Assembly (NCBI GenBank): GCA_004194705.1
Contig: SADC01000267.1
Span: forward strand, 62,001 to 126,000
Origin: Ditylenchus dipsaci
Lineage: Eukaryota; Nematoda; Chromadorea; Rhabditida; Anguinidae
Length of the DNA: 64,000 nt
Reading direction: 5' to 3'
Both the position numbers and the translations under genes were made by a program. Of this stretch, positions 21,900 to 33,896 are shown one piece after another. Every line of letters starts with the position of its first letter. Positions within the stretch are counted from its first letter, which is position 1. The notes under the pieces are model-generated. The model worked only from the letters and a program-made list of their open reading frames with translations. It was not told the origin of the DNA and did not search any database.

Positions 21900-22175
21900 A
21901 TGCACAGCATATCTAGCGATGAAGAGCTGGACGAAAATCTCTTTGGAGCATACTTTGAAGGGACCATAAACAAGTCGAAAACATGCCCGGAAGTGTTTAA
22001 TGAAGTGTTGGACAAGCAGATGACCTATCTGCTTTCTTACTGGTTACCCATAGGCTCCAGAACAGACTACTGCTTGAATTTGGCGGTAGCTAATGACCTA
22101 CTGGAAACCAGTGTTATGTTGTTGGTGTCTCGCCGATTTGTTGGTCGGGCTTTCGAAATGCTGTTTGAGAGGTAG
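21900..22175 (+). CDS. Hypothetical open frame beside piggyBac
   Basis: An ATG frame of 91 residues starting MHSISSDEELDENLFGAYF and ending AFEMLFER, with acidic SDEELDE near the start and a hydrophobic middle (MTYLLSYWLP, LLETSVMLLV). It lies 50 bp from the right TTAA of the piggyBac element. No family is recognised. It could be a host exon, part of an older element, or chance. Confidence 0.3.
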   Translation: MHSISSDEELDENLFGAYFEGTINKSKTCPEVFNEVLDKQMTYLLSYWLPIGSRTDYCLNLAVANDLLETSVMLLVSRRFVGRAFEMLFER

Positions 22176-22179
22176 TCAA

Positions 22180-23604
22180 GGAACACAACTCAGAAAATAT
22201 ATGTAAGTGTCTGAGTATGAATCATTTTTTTGGAGATTCAGTTTAGCACTGACTAAACATTCAGCTGATTCATTGTTTCTAGAACATAGTGACCACATTT
22301 TCAAAAATAGACAACGTCTGTGTGTTTTCGAAGGCAGTCTACCGCCCGTACCATTTTTACCTATGCATGGGCCGTCCTCCGTCCCGCCCTAGATTTTTAA
22401 ATTAATTAATTTTAGTACCGGCCGACCACTGCCCAAACTCTGGTCGGATTTTTCCCCCTGTGCACCGGCCGTCATATGGCTGTCCGGAGTGCGCCATCTA
22501 GCCGAATCCAACGGGAAGCATAAATTCTTGTAATCTGACACGTCTTTTTTAGAAAAAAATGATAATATTAAGTATTTCAATTTGATGTCAGCCGGCGGAT
22601 GGTCGGCTGACATTTTTTCCCCTAGAACCGGCCGTCCTGTGTCAAGTCAAACTCAGCCCTATCTGCCAGGATGGCGTGGTCACTATGCTCTTAAAGCAGG
22701 TGATCGGATCAATTCTGATGAGTCTGTAGATGATATGACTAGCTGACTTATTCAGACAAAAAAAATTTTTGAAAGTCTTTGGTCATTTTTGGAAATTCAC
22801 AAAACTAATGCATTTTCTCCACTTTAGCCAATCAAATCTCCATGATACTCAACTTATCTAACTCATATCAAATAGAAGCAAAAGAAACGAGTGGTTGGTC
22901 AAACTGTTCCACTTCCTGCTCTCCTCCAAAGACCTAGCTTCAAGTTCTCGTTAATCAATTCAAATTCTCAAATAATTTTCTCAACTTCAATGCTTTCAGA
23001 CCACTTTGACAACTACTTGCTGACGTATTCACATCAATAGTGGAAGGTGGTTGTTCTGGGCCGAACAAGTCATCGATGAATTATTTTCCCACCCTTCGTT
23101 TCGAGATGCTCAGTACTTCTCTTTTTCCAAACTCATAGAGTAACTTTTAAAATTTTCCGGGCTACTGAACAATAGGCTAAAAAATGTGGACTGGTTCTAT
23201 TACAGCCAGATCTCACACTCAAAGGGCATGCGCGCCGCCAATGAGAATATTAAAAAAGTACCAGGTGGTGATAAACTCACCATTTAATAGCTTCGATGGC
23301 TCAGTAGAAGACATAGTTGCACGGCACCGGCGCCCCGGTGCCAGCACCTGTTGGCGCCGCACAAATTTTAGCCTAAAGAGGCGCTGGCGCCCGAAAATTT
23401 TAGTTTTGCCCAAACATAGCGCCAGGCGGCAAATCTTTGAACGTGAAACTACAGTAGTAGAGCAGCGGCGGATTGTGAAAGTAGGTCGTCGGGTAGTCGG
23501 GTAAAACATCGATTACCGACACTCAATAACCCCTTTTTAATTTTTATCAAAAATTGTCATTTTTCAATGAAAAAGTTACGGAAAGTCTTTTCCAACACCA
23601 AAAT
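22180..23604. other. No gene seen; repeat fragments
   Basis: 22330-22660 holds GGCCGTCC/GGACGG-type fragments. 22280-22310 and 22670-22700 share an inverted GTGACCAC/GTGGTCAC segment. 23320-23420 is GGCGCC/GGTGCC-rich, resembling hAT subterminal arrays. The remainder shows no convincing exon. Confidence 0.45.
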
Positions 23605-24605
23605 CGGCTAGGGAAACTTGCCAAAACGAAATTTGCCAAATACGAAATTGCCAAATCGAAATGCGCCAAAATGAAATATGCCAAAACGAAATTTGCCGAA
23701 ACGAAACTTGGCCAACGAACCAACAAGGGGACCAAGGCAGTTTTTACGTTTTTTTGAAATTTTCGAAACTGTGTCCTAACCACCTAAAACCATCCCAAAC
23801 ACCAAAAACCACCTAAAACAGCAAAAACCACCCAAAATCACACTAAAACAACCCAAACACCCCAAACACCCAAAACCATCCAAAACTACACTAGAGAAAA
23901 TTTTGCGGGAATTTGAATTTTTAGTCTGAACCAACCAAACCAAGAGTGGTCGTCCACTTAGATCAAAAATTTTTTGTTACGTTTTTGGGTTCCAAAACCT
24001 ATTTTCTGGACTAATTCGTGCACGCTGAACATGGTTTGACTGTAGCAAAATGCCGTTTTCTCAGTTATTTTTTGAGTTTGGCAAATAATTGATTTTACCA
24101 AAATCAATTATTCCCCAAAACTCAAAAATTTCTTCATAAAACGTGATTTTACTACTGTCAAACCATCTTCAGCGTGCACGAATTAGTCCAGAAAATAGGT
24201 TTTGGAACCCAAAAACGTAAAAAAAAATTTTCGATCCAAGTGGACGACCACTTGGTTTGGTTGGTTCAGACAAAAAATTCAAATTCCCGCAAAATTTTTT
24301 TTAGTGTAGTTTTGGATGGTTTGGATGGTTGGGGTGTTTGGGTTGTTTTGGGTGATTTCGGATGATTTCGCTGGTTTGGGGTGCTTTTAGGTGGTTAGGA
24401 CACAATTTCGAAAATTTTGAAAAAACGTAAAAACTGCCTTGGTCCCCCCTGTTAGTTCGTTGGCCAAATTTCGTTTCGGCAAATTTCGTTTTGGCGAATT
24501 TAGATTTGGCAAATTTCGTTTGGCAAATTTCGTTTTGGAAAATTTCGTTTTGGCAAAACATACGTTTGGCAAATTTCGTTTCTGGCAAGTTTCCCCTAGC
24601 CCCAA
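23605..24605. mobile_element. Foldback with TTTGGCAAATTTCG arrays
   Basis: The left arm is built of CGAAATTTGCCAAAA units (23610-23715) followed by GGGGACCAAGGCAGTTTTTA. The right arm is the reverse complement (24425-24600). The centre (about 23900-24300) is itself a palindrome containing CAAGTGGTCGTCCACTTG and GCGGGAATTTGAATTTTT. ACCACCTAAAAC-type repeats separate them. No transposase or target duplication is visible. Confidence 0.75.
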
Positions 24606-25345
24606 AATCTTGTCTTAAATGTGAACCCATTGAGGTCAGATCAAAATAAATTTATGAGCTAAGATATAGCAATTTAAGTACATAAAATCGAAATTTTGCA
24701 CCATGTACCTACTTTTTGGGATATCTCAGATCATAAAATTTATTTTGATCTGATCTCAACGGATCCGGATTCAAGACAAGATTTCGTAATAGGGGCTTTT
24801 TTCTTCCTTCCTTCCTAGTCTTTTAAAATATCCCAGGCTAAACTGCACTACTACGCAATGGCTCTAAATAGCCCAAATCTGTTTTTTCAACGTTTTAGCA
24901 TCTAAAACGTATATATATAACATGTTTCGGGGCGCGGTCGACCATTTTGAAATAAAATTTTGACCAAAATTTGACTTTTGCTTCGAGAGACCAAGGTAAA
25001 CCACTTGGAGATAGTACCTATACCCCGAAGGGTCTTAGGGACTTGAGAGTTAGAGATGCACACACCCACATATCTTAGACATAATTCCGAGATGTACTCT
25101 TGATCATAAATGCATATAGAGTCTTTTTGCCCAGCTCCAGTGACCGAAACAAGGTAAAAAATAATTAATAAGACATCTAGGTACCCTCTATAAGTGATTT
25201 ACCTTGGTCCCCAAGGTAAAAAGTCAAAATTTGGTCAAAAATAATTTTTTTTCCAAAATGGTCGGCCGCCCCTAAAACATGTTTTCTACACATTTTAGAC
25301 GCTAAAACGTTGAAAAAACATGATTCAAGGCCATTTAGAGCTGGC
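24606..25345. repeat. Inverted repeats with a degenerate hairpin-core copy
   Basis: 24606-24790 is a palindrome around GATCAAAATAAATTTATGA. 24890-25335 is an inverted pair (AACGTTTTAGCATCTAAAAC against GTTTTAGACGCTAAAACGTT) enclosing a degenerate core copy with TTGAGAGTTAGAGATGC, ACATATCTTAGACATAATTC and CAGCTCCAGTGACC. No gene is seen. Confidence 0.6.
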
Positions 25346-25791
25346 GCGCAATTGTGCATTCCAGCCTATTCCCATCGGGACGAGCATGCCCCTTTTAAAC
25401 TTGACCTAATCTTTAAATCTTTTTTTGTTTAGACAGTCTGGTTTAAAATATCACAAAGATTCTGATTTTGTCGACCGTTTCTTATAAAAGCCATGACTTT
25501 TTACCCTAAAAAAGCAACATATCGGTATAGCCACACCGGTTTTTTAAAAGAGCTGTAACGTTTTGCAGTTTTAGAGGAAAAAATTATAAATGAGGATTTG
25601 AATCTCGCACTTTTTGGAACAGTCTGGTCCGCAAAACCACCTTCCCCCCAGACTGTTTTAACAAAATAAATAAAATACTTCAAAAAATGGGTTTACTGTA
25701 CTTTTTAGGGCAAATCAAGGCATATTTTCGCATTCGGTTATTCAGTAAAATCGCCTGTTTTGAAGGTTTTTTTTTACAACTAATATTTCAG

Positions 25792-25977
25792 CAAAATGCT
25801 TTTGTCGTGTCAAGTAGACCAGGTGCTCTACCAAAGACCCTAGAATGTATGCATCTGGAAACTATTCTACGATTCTCCAGCCTGCAACACTCAACTCACA
25901 AACTTTTTGCGCCACAAGTTGGAAGTGATTTTGTGGGTGTGCTTTCAGAGAATCTCCAAGTCTTTTTTGATATTCGA
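25792..25977 (+). CDS. Candidate host exon, possibly of a WD-repeat protein
   Basis: A 62-codon exon between an AATATTTCAG acceptor and a GTAAGC donor, both junctions in phase 0. It reads QNAFVVSSRPGALPKTLECM, then ETILRFSSLQHSTHKLF and GSDFVGVLSENLQVFFDIR. The final LQVFFDIR pattern resembles the end of a WD repeat, but one exon does not prove the family. The upstream and downstream partners are unknown; the exon at 27989-28100 on the same strand is a possible terminal partner. Confidence 0.4.
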
Positions 25978-26039
25978 GTAAGCAGTTATTTTGAATCTTC
26001 TTTACTCCTAAAAAATTCAGGCTAGCTAAAAAATATTTT

Positions 26040-26326
26040 TTGTAACTTTTGGGCTTTTAAATTTTATACTTTAAAAATGAATTTCTGAAGACTCATGAAG
26101 TTGGGGTTTTCATGTCAAATTTCACCCCCTAATGTCATACCCCAGGGATGGGACGGAAGGAAATCGAAATGGAACGGCAGTAAATTTCAATTAATTTTTT
26201 TTTCTTTTCTTTAATTTTTTGTCCGCGAAATCTATAATTATAATTAAATCTATAAAAGCTTAATCGACTTGCATAGATATTAGCTTTCGTTTATGGACAA
26301 ACATGCTGCAAACAGTTTGAAAAAGT
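26040..26326. other. No gene seen
   Basis: AT-rich sequence with GGGACGGAAGG and AAATGGAACGG motifs near 26150, resembling GGACGG-type hAT ends. No exon is convincing. Confidence 0.4.
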
Positions 26327-26410
26327 GCTGAGATATCAGTGGTCGTGTGCACTTAGGCTTTTACGCTGTGGAGTCGGTCCTCGGTTCGATTCCGGTTAAA
26401 TGCAATATTT
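26327..26410 (+). repeat. tRNA-like sequence with Pol III B box
   Basis: GGTTCGATTCC at 26383-26393 is a good B-box/T-loop, and CAGTGGTCGTGTGCAC upstream is a weak A-box. Stems are incomplete, so this is more likely a tRNA-derived SINE head or a tRNA fossil than a working tRNA gene. Confidence 0.35.
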
Positions 26411-27905
26411 ATCCCTGACTTTTACTAAAATACGACATTTTAATTCTCATTTCAATTTTCCTGGTACCCGCCTTTCAAAAAATTTCCATCGGCGGCGAGC
26501 ATGGACATAGGACAGTTCGTGGCACAGACAGTTCGTGCGTCTTTCGATGGACAGTTCCTGGTGGACACCTCGTGACACTTTTCAGTTGAGCTTAAAAATT
26601 ATTATTTTCAACTCTTTTCTTAAATTTATTCTGCACCACCGCCTATATATGCCACGTTTTTCAAACAATGGGAAGATATACACCCATTCACAGGTAGGTA
26701 AAGCTCTATGGGTACTCTATAGTTCCCCCATACTCGGATTTTTGAGAAGTGACCCAAATCCTCATCTCCCCAAATTATCTTGAGGCTCTTAGGAGCATAA
26801 CAAAGAGAGATGCACGACTACTAGAGCTAAGTTAGAGCCCAAACCTAGGTAAGAATTATTATTTTAAAGATTATATGCATTAAATAGTGAAATTAAGGCT
26901 GTTAATGACAACAAATCAATCATAGAAATGATTCTATTCAATAAATTGATAATTTTTAGCCTTAAACACATGGTGTACAACTCAGTCACAAAAAGTATGA
27001 AAAAAGTATGAAAAAGTAATGCGTGCGGGCAGAGAAATATAGACCAAACCCTAAAAAAGTGTTTGAATTTGAATTCATACGATTTCCATGCGGAACCAGA
27101 TACGGACAAGAGATGCACCCTCCCTTTAAAGCCTTTGAGTTACCACGGTAACTTACTGGTGACTCACCACATCGGTGAATTTTACCGAAAACCGGTAAGC
27201 TAAATCGGCTGTTAACTGTGGCTGTACAATTAACTGTAGCTTGTAAGTTAATTTTAGCTTGTGCAGTTCACGGTATGGTTAACTATAGGGTTAAAATTGC
27301 CCCTTAAAGTAAACTGTAAACTTTTATCTTTTAAGAAATCGATCGGCAAAGTCGAAACTCTTACGATTTTGGAAGCATATTGTCAGTCAAGCCAAAACGA
27401 GTCGCACTTGGCTAGTAAACGAAATTGAAAAACTGCTTTTATATCAAGAGTGCACTGTAAAATGATAAAAGCTGTTTTTGTGAATGCTGCGATTCGCACT
27501 TTTATTTAATATCCATACGGAACATCATGAAAACGTAACAGCGTTAAAAAGCGATTTATCAAATTTCGGGACTTTTTCGGGATTTTTGAAAATGGACCGG
27601 CAGGCTTCGGGATTTTAGCTTTTGGCCGGCGGGATTCGGTCGGGGATTTGGAAAATTTTCGGGATTCCCAACCGGGATTCCGTGGGATTCCCATCCCGTC
27701 CCCAAGCTTACTTAATTCCGTTTATGAAAAAGAGGCCAAGGTTTTGGGTCACATTTACTCGAAAGGTTATAATTTCAAAAAAGTGCCACGAAGTGTCCAC
27801 CACGAATTGTCCACTCGAAAACCGCTACGAATGTCCTTTTACCGACGAGCATGCCCCTTTAAAAGTAGAAATTTTTTTAAACAATTTTGAGAAATTTGAA
27901 TAATT
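26411..27905. other. Repeat-rich stretch without a recognised gene
   Basis: 26500-26580 and 27780-27850 form an inverted pair (GACAGTTCGTGG..., ...CCACGAATTGTCC). 27130-27200 has GGTAACTTACTGGTGACTC motifs resembling the 7412 hAT arrays. 27550-27710 is an array of CGGGATTCCC/GGGATTTT units like those near 54245 and 63220. A possible splice donor after ACCCATTCACAG (26694) is unsupported. Confidence 0.5.
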
Positions 27906-28100
27906 ACTCGTTGTGAGCTGGGTATCGCCTGCAAATGTGATGTAAGATCCCGGTTAATCGATTGTGAAAACATCAATTTTGTTTTCAGTTGTGGCCATCT
28001 AGCCCATATTGAGTGTTGTCCAGAGCAAAGGAATCAGCGTAAATGTGGTGTGAGAATGCTCATCGATCCACCTTATTATCTCTACAATCCAAAATGTTGA
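27906..28100 (+). CDS. Candidate terminal exons of an unassigned gene, Cys/His-rich C-terminus
   Basis: Exon 27906-27941 (GTAAGA donor) joined to 27989-28100 (TTTTCAG acceptor) leaves a frame ending CGHLAHIECCPEQRN, then KCGVRMLIDPPYY and LYNPKC before TGA. The 47-bp intron fits this genome. The CGHxAHxECC spacing recalls half of a RING or other zinc-binding fold, but the other half is not seen. AATAAA follows at about 28258. It might end the gene containing 25792-25977; that link is inference. Confidence 0.38.
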   Translation, partial: TRCELGIACKCDVRSRLIDCENINFVFSCGHLAHIECCPEQRNQRKCGVRMLIDPPYYLYNPKC

Positions 28101-29043
28101 CTATACAACAGCCTATTAGCTCAACTATCAATTCCAATCTCAGCCGACATATCAACATATTCAACAGCCTTGAGAGTACAACCCTCGGACCACCTGGCTC
28201 ACCGCAATTTCGGAGGTGATTTGGGAATATTACTAAAAGTGCCAAATATGTGAAATCAATAAAAAAATTTATATATTGGTTGAAATAATTTATTATGTTG
28301 TAAATAAAAAGCAAGCATGAATATGTTTTATTAACTAACTATTAACAATTCTAACTCAAATACTTTACAAGTACAATGCAAAACTTTAAACATTTTAAAA
28401 TAAAATTTTGCTTACACATGCTTGTTTGTAATTTTATTTGACTACAGTCAAAACATTCATTTAGGTAATGGTAAAAATTAGTCATTCAGCTGGGTCCGAC
28501 GACCCAATTTTAGCAGTCTTTCTGCTAATCCTGTTTTTGACAGCCTGTTTTAAAGTTAAATGGTGTTTAAGTGGAATTATCCAAAAAACCATCTAACAAG
28601 GAAACCGATCATAATGCACGGTTCGATTTCAAAATTCTGACAACGCCATCTTGTAGAGCATGGTCGATTTACTATGTATAATTTTAATATTTTTCTAACA
28701 GACAGAAAAAGTCGAATCAGGACAGTGGAGAAACACCGAACATCTGCCTTGGATTGTAGATTTTAAAATATATTCGTTTATAACTTACCTTTAATATGGT
28801 GACACACACATAAGTATAATCCTTAGCAGGGTCCGGCACTATTTCAAAAGTATACGTGGAAAAAAGTGTGGACATAGCTGGGGATCGAACCTTGGGGTGT
28901 GTACTATATATAGGTTGGACTGTAGAAAATATGTTTTTGAAAATCTACAGAGGGGACCAAGGCAATTTTTGTCTATTTTGACATGTTTATCGAGTCTCCG
29001 GATTCAATTTTTTCTGTCTGTTAGCGAAAAATATTCTAACATA
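28101..29043. other. No gene seen; repeat fragments and a tRNA-like B box
   Basis: 28874-28895 read in reverse contains AAGGTTCGATCCCC, a B-box-like motif. 28930-28975 contains GGGGACCAAGGCA, part of the CTTGGTCCCC repeat class. TTCTAACAGACAGAAAAA (28690) and TCTGTCTGTTAGCGAAAA (29015) form an inverted pair. No exon is convincing. Confidence 0.4.
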
Positions 29044-30515
29044 CACTCCGTATCATATTTATAGACGCACCCCAATTTTAAGCCTGTTTTTGAAACTGTA
29101 ATGCATAGGTTTTTACCGTAGCATCTAAAACGGCTAAAAAGTTGTTTAGTGCGAAAAAATTAGAAAAAATTAAAAAAATATTAAAATTATAACACAGAAA
29201 ATTCGATTGTTCATGCTACCCGCCAGTTTCTCCAAAAGCGCAAACTCCAGCCCGCGCCAAGCTTCCAGAATTGCCTCTTTGAGATCTTCCACGGTCGCAT
29301 ATTGACGGTTCTCGGCATAGATACGACGCACAATGATACCCCAGAGATTTTCTACCGGATTGAGGTCGGGTGAACAAGCTGGCCAAGGCAAGAAGCTGAT
29401 TCCTTCGGACACGAACCACGCAGTAGTTTCCGGCTTTTGTAGATTGAGGCGTATCCTGCTGGTAGACGAATGGAATGTGATGAATGTAACGGAGCCACGG
29501 CAGCAGTTTGTCTCTGAGAATCTTTAAAAGTCTATGGTAACACATGAAACATGTTTAAATGTATCCAACCTTGACATATTCCGCACTCTTTATCTTCGAG
29601 GAGGTGAAAGTAATCCCGACTTTGCCGTAGTGACTGAAAGCAGCCCACACCATCACACTTCCGCCGCCAAAATTTCGTTTCGAATAGTAACGAGGCTCTT
29701 TGCGCAAGTCCCTCCAGTATCCGTTGAACCCGTCCGGACCGTCCAAATTGAACTTTTTCTCATCGGAAAAGATCACCTAAAAATATAACGAAAGAGAACG
29801 AATTTCGAGAACAAAAATTGCAAAAAAATCACGTGTTTCCAGTCGCGGCCCATGTTATTTCGCCCAAATTCAAGTCTAGCTTCGATGTGACGAGGGAGGA
29901 GACGCGGCGCTTTCATCATTTTCTCTCGAGCAATGTTGGAATTTCGCTTAAGAGCCCGCCAGATCGTCATTTTCGATACCCCCAATCCGATCCGCCTTCA
30001 TGTGTTGAGACTGCTGGAGGAATTCGATGCTCGCTTCCTGATTTGACGCTCATCCCGCTTGCTCAGCTTCCTCTTGCGACCTTTTGTTTCTTCTTGCCAT
30101 AATGCTGCTGATCGCAGAGAAATTTCGTACGACATGGTCGGAACTGCACCTGGCGAGCAATGGCACCGAGACCCTTCCCTTCGCTTCTCAACGCAACGAT
30201 TTGCCTTTTTCGAAATCAGAGAGCTCTGCACCACGAGGCATCATCTGAAATCATGAGTTAGCCCAATAAACACACAAAATAAAGACGAGGCAACATAATT
30301 TGTTGCCGTTCTCCAACTGCTATATATATAGATACGCCTATTTTTCGGTTTTTCGTCAAGAACTTGTAGGCGCACTTTCAAAATAACTAATTTTTTCGCA
30401 CGAAACAACTTTTTTAGCCGTTTTAGATGCTACGTGAAAAAGCCTATGCATTACAGTTTCAAAAACAGGCTTAACTGCAAAAATCGGGGTGCGTCTATAA
30501 ATATGATACGGAGTG
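29044..30515. mobile_element. Tc1-like transposon
   Basis: Termini CACTCCGTATCATATTTA and TAAATATGATACGGAGTG, flanked by TA. Terminal repeats are about 110-120 bp and include ATAGACGCACCCC and CTAAAACGGCTAAAAAGTTG. A broken Tc1 transposase lies inside on the minus strand. Confidence 0.93.
29170..30255 (-). pseudogene. Tc1 transposase, frameshifted
   Basis: Starts MPRGAELSDFEKGK with IVALRSEGKGLGAIARQ, a helix-turn-helix (30250-30150), one base short after EKGK. A second HTH, GVSKMTIWRALKRN, follows. The catalytic segment has the first aspartate in [16 protein letters not shown], then [15 protein letters not shown]. The second lies in VYQQD, broken by a missing base, and the acidic third residue in WPACSPDLNPVENLWG. 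A short intron separates DWKHV from IFSDE (about 29776-29830). The DDE layout is that of Tc1. Frame changes occur near 30215 and 29430, so the element looks inactive unless those are consensus errors. Confidence 0.92.
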
Positions 30516-30945
30516 TATATCCTAACACACGCTGGCCACTCCATGCCTGGAAATTACAAAGAAAAACAGCAGGAGGATCAAGTCAAATTTTTGTCGCCGG
30601 CAACTCCAGTAGAACCAGCTCTTCGAATCAAAGAAATTTATATTTTGTTGGTACTCAATTTTCGGTGTTGTGTGCTAGAACCGTAAATCTTTTTTAAATT
30701 CTATTGCAAAATTTTGGTAGGTTGGCCTCATTAAAAAAAAACTCCATATTTTTCGAAACATCATATATGTGTAAAATTAAAATTACTATGGTTTTTTAAA
30801 CAATTGACTAATAACACGTCATTTTGACAATGAGATTCAACCTAAATGTTGTAAGCTTTGCATCCTTCGTCAATTATCCATTCGTCGAGCCAAACATATT
30901 AAAAATATTTAAATTATCACTTTAGAACTTTTTCAAATAGCATTC
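30516..30945. other. No gene seen
   Basis: AT-rich sequence right of the Tc1. An open plus frame at 30434-30697 overlaps the Tc1 terminal repeat and is judged spurious. Confidence 0.4.
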
Positions 30946-31239
30946 TCATTGACATCCTCATCAATAAACGGCCAATAAGCAGCATCATCAAAACTGACAC
31001 TTCGACTGGAGTCTGGTGTGGTCAAATAGTCGAATCCTTGACTAGTTTTATCAGCAATGTCCATGGTTCTTTTGCCAGGTGCACTCCACAGAAAAATGTG
31101 CGAGAATTATTATTTGAGGCAAATGTGTGGGACTGGTCTTGTCCCTGATGAACAAGTGGAGGAAGCCAATGAGGAAGGGGTGTTCACACAGCCAGAAGAA
31201 TTCACCTGGCTGCCCATTGACATTAGACGCCTCATTTGA
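30946..31239. other. Ambiguous coding region, open on both strands
   Basis: The plus frame 31057-31239 reads MCENYYLRQMCGTGLVPDEQ then FTQPEEFTWLPIDIRRLI before a stop. The minus frame from about 31110 to 30946 reads LWSAPGKRTMDIADKTSQ then TTPDSSRSVSFDDAAYWPF and IDEDVNENAI before a stop. Both look protein-like in composition and cannot both be real. No family is recognised for either, so one may be a terminal exon of an unidentified gene. Confidence 0.3.
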
Positions 31240-31855
31240 CCGAAAAAATTGGCACGGAGTCGTCTAAAAAAATACACTTAATATTTTTGAAGCACAAAGA
31301 GTCAATGTGTTTTATTATATTCTTTGTTTATTCAAAAAATATTGAGATTTAATTTGGTTGTGTGTGTCTAGCTTGTGCTTAGCAACCACTCAACCATTTG
31401 TTCGAGTGGGACATAAAAGAACATTTTGTGACAAAACTTGGTAACGGTCGAGCGCAAAAATTATTTCTACTTTTTGAAAAATGGAAAACATATGCTAAGT
31501 GTATAATTTTGATTAAAGCACAGGGTGGGCCGATTTCAAAAAGTTATAACTTTTTCCTGGCATTATATAATTTTTTTACATTTAGACTTTTTATTAGTCA
31601 AAAATTTATTTAGTCAATTATATGAAAGTGTTCTCTTTGTATTTGAAACGCTGTACTAAGACAGACTGGATACACAAAAAATCATTTTTGTGTGATAAGT
31701 CCAAGTAGTGCCCAAATTTTGGTAAAAAAAAATACCAAAAAAGTATTTTAGGTGACTTGGACATGCCCTATTCAATAAATTTTTATATTATTTGCCTGAA
31801 ACCTAATTTCTAGACCTAAATTTGGCCAAAAACCCGAAATAATATAGATAATCAG
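31240..31855. other. No gene seen
   Basis: AT-rich non-coding sequence. No RNA gene, repeat unit or credible exon was identified. Confidence 0.4.
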
Positions 31856-32015
31856 TGGCGTACGCAGGAATTTCGGACGGAGGGGCACCAGGCCATTTTT
31901 AGGCCATTTTACCTACACCGTTTTGAGAAAAATCTGACAGGGGGGGCACCGATAAGAAATAATGTGAGGGGGGGGCACGTGCCCCCTTGACCCCACCCCT
32001 GGGTACGCCCCTGCA
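31856..32015. mobile_element. MITE with CAGTGGCGTACGC ends
   Basis: Left end CAGTGGCGTACGCAGGAATT, right end CCTGGGTACGCCCCTG, with GGGGGCAC units inside. Such CAGTGGCGTACG ends occur in hAT-like MITEs of many animals. The target duplication is unclear. Confidence 0.55.
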
Positions 32016-33023
32016 CATAATACACCCAAATAATTTTTAGGCTTGTGCTTAGGCGCAGTACAGGCCATCACATGTTAGGACGGACTCAAACCTGTATTCC
32101 GAACTACAAAAATAGTAATAAAAACCATTTTTTAAGTCCGTCCTTCGCCTAAGCAGAGGCCATGTAGTCGGTGTATCCAGTTAGTTTTTGTATCGGGTCG
32201 GTTGGAAGTCATTTTTATGACGCCCATACAAAATTAAGCACATCTGGAAGCACTGCTGTGATCCTTTTTTCGAACATTGCACCCGTAAGTTTTGGTAAAA
32301 ACGATTTTACTCTTGGTTTTCTAAAAAGTATTTTGAACCCATTGATAATATTTTAAATACATCCAATTTTCTTTTCCAAAAATGTCATAAACAAACACAC
32401 AAGGATGTGACGCACTTTGCGGCCATGCACCTTTGACTTCCGGCTGCACGAGCAATAGCTATGTTTTGGGAGCAATGAGGATAATAGTAAGTGCGATATG
32501 CCCCCTCCCTCCACATACACAGCTCTTATGATGATGATAAATAATTTGTTGGGGAAAATAATTGGATTTACTGCTGCTTTTTCATGCTACTGCATAAGCT
32601 ACTTTTCTTTCTCACAAACATTTTGCCTTCTACCCCAATTAGTTTGAGCCGCATAATTATTGGCCAATAAAACAAGAAACAAGTTTAGACATTACCGACT
32701 AGCTTACATATAATAGCCCTAATATTTTTCCTATAAACATCTTAGACCCAATCCATAATGACACCTTCCCCTGAAATGCTCTTGGACCACTTGGAGGTTT
32801 TCAGACCTCTTGAGCACGAATATAGCAAAATCAGACTCCGACATAAGTGCAATGCCCTAAATTAGGCCAATATTTACAGCGACTGATTGAAAAATAGACG
32901 GTTTTTCTTCAGGATGGTGAGTAGTGAAATAATTTAGCATAGCATTTCTTTTGTGCTCATAAGAAAGCCCTTTGTCTGGGCTTTCTAAAAAAAAATTCTA
33001 AATGAAGAAAGGACACTTGGGAT
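32016..33023. other. No gene seen; inverted fragments
   Basis: 32040-32165 holds an inverted pair (GGACGGACTCAAACC... and ...TTTAAGTCCGTCC; also GCTTAGGC/GCCTAAGC). The rest is AT-rich sequence without a convincing exon. Confidence 0.4.
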
Positions 33024-33888
33024 CAGTGATGTAACGCACCAGGTGCCGCACCGGCACCGTGCGGCACTGACCCGCACCGGCACCGGCCGGTGCAGGTGCC
33101 GGTGCGAGAATTTTCGAGGGTCGGTGCCGGTGCAGGTGCCGGTGCGGGAATTCGCGGAGTCGGTGCCGGTGCGGGTGCCGGTACAGGCATTTTTCGGTCC
33201 GCACCGCAAGATTAAATTTATATGTGATTTTTCATTAACCGAGTAAAGGCGACAATTTTTTTTCAAATCATTTTGCCATTTTAACAACCGCTAAGTAATC
33301 TCTTCGCTTTTTGATCTCTTGCCAGCAGTTTATGTCTTCAAATTTGAGTATATCAAAGGCTTCTGGCAGTAGTCAGTAAACAAGCCTTCAAGGAATAAAG
33401 TTTTGGCACGGCGGCAGTGCAGAGCCGTACCTAATCCTGAAGACACTGGTACCAAATATCTTAGCCATTCCCGCCAGCTAGATGGTGTTAAAAGGCTGTT
33501 CTCTCGTTAAATCTTGCAACGAGCAGCCACAAAAAGAGTTCTGTGTTAAAAACTGGTCACACGTAAAGTTTTGCTAAACTTCCACCAACGATACATTCTT
33601 TGATTACATTTGTGTTTGTTCCGTGCTGCATATTGTTAGGAATAAAAACGCACTGAAAATTTTCGGTTTACATATGAATGATAAAAAAAAATGAGGTGTG
33701 CCACCATCCGGGCGGAACCGGCACCAGTGCGGCACCGGTGCGGCACCGACCCGCACCAGCACCGGCCGGTGTCGGTGCAGTGCCGGTGCGGAAAATTCCA
33801 GGTGCCGGTGCTGGTGCCGATGCGGAAAATTTTTGGAGCCGGTGCCGGTGCAGGTGCCGGTGCGGATGTTCCGAGATTTACATCACTG
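33024..33888. mobile_element. Non-autonomous hAT with GGTGCCG arrays
   Basis: Termini CAGTGATGTAACGCACC and GGTGCGG...ATTTACATCACTG, flanked by a perfect 8-bp duplication CTTGGGAT (33016-33023, 33889-33896). Both ends are arrays of GGTGCCGGTGC and its complement (33040-33190, 33715-33865). The 520-bp middle has no transposase. Open frames in the arrays are compositional artefacts. Confidence 0.92.
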
Positions 33889-33896
33889 CTTGGGAT

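Noticed and set aside
33043..33246. Arg/His- and Pro/Val-rich open frames in the GGTGCCG arrays (also 33678-33966)
   Set aside because: Open frames arise on both strands from the repeat composition; no start, splice or homology support.
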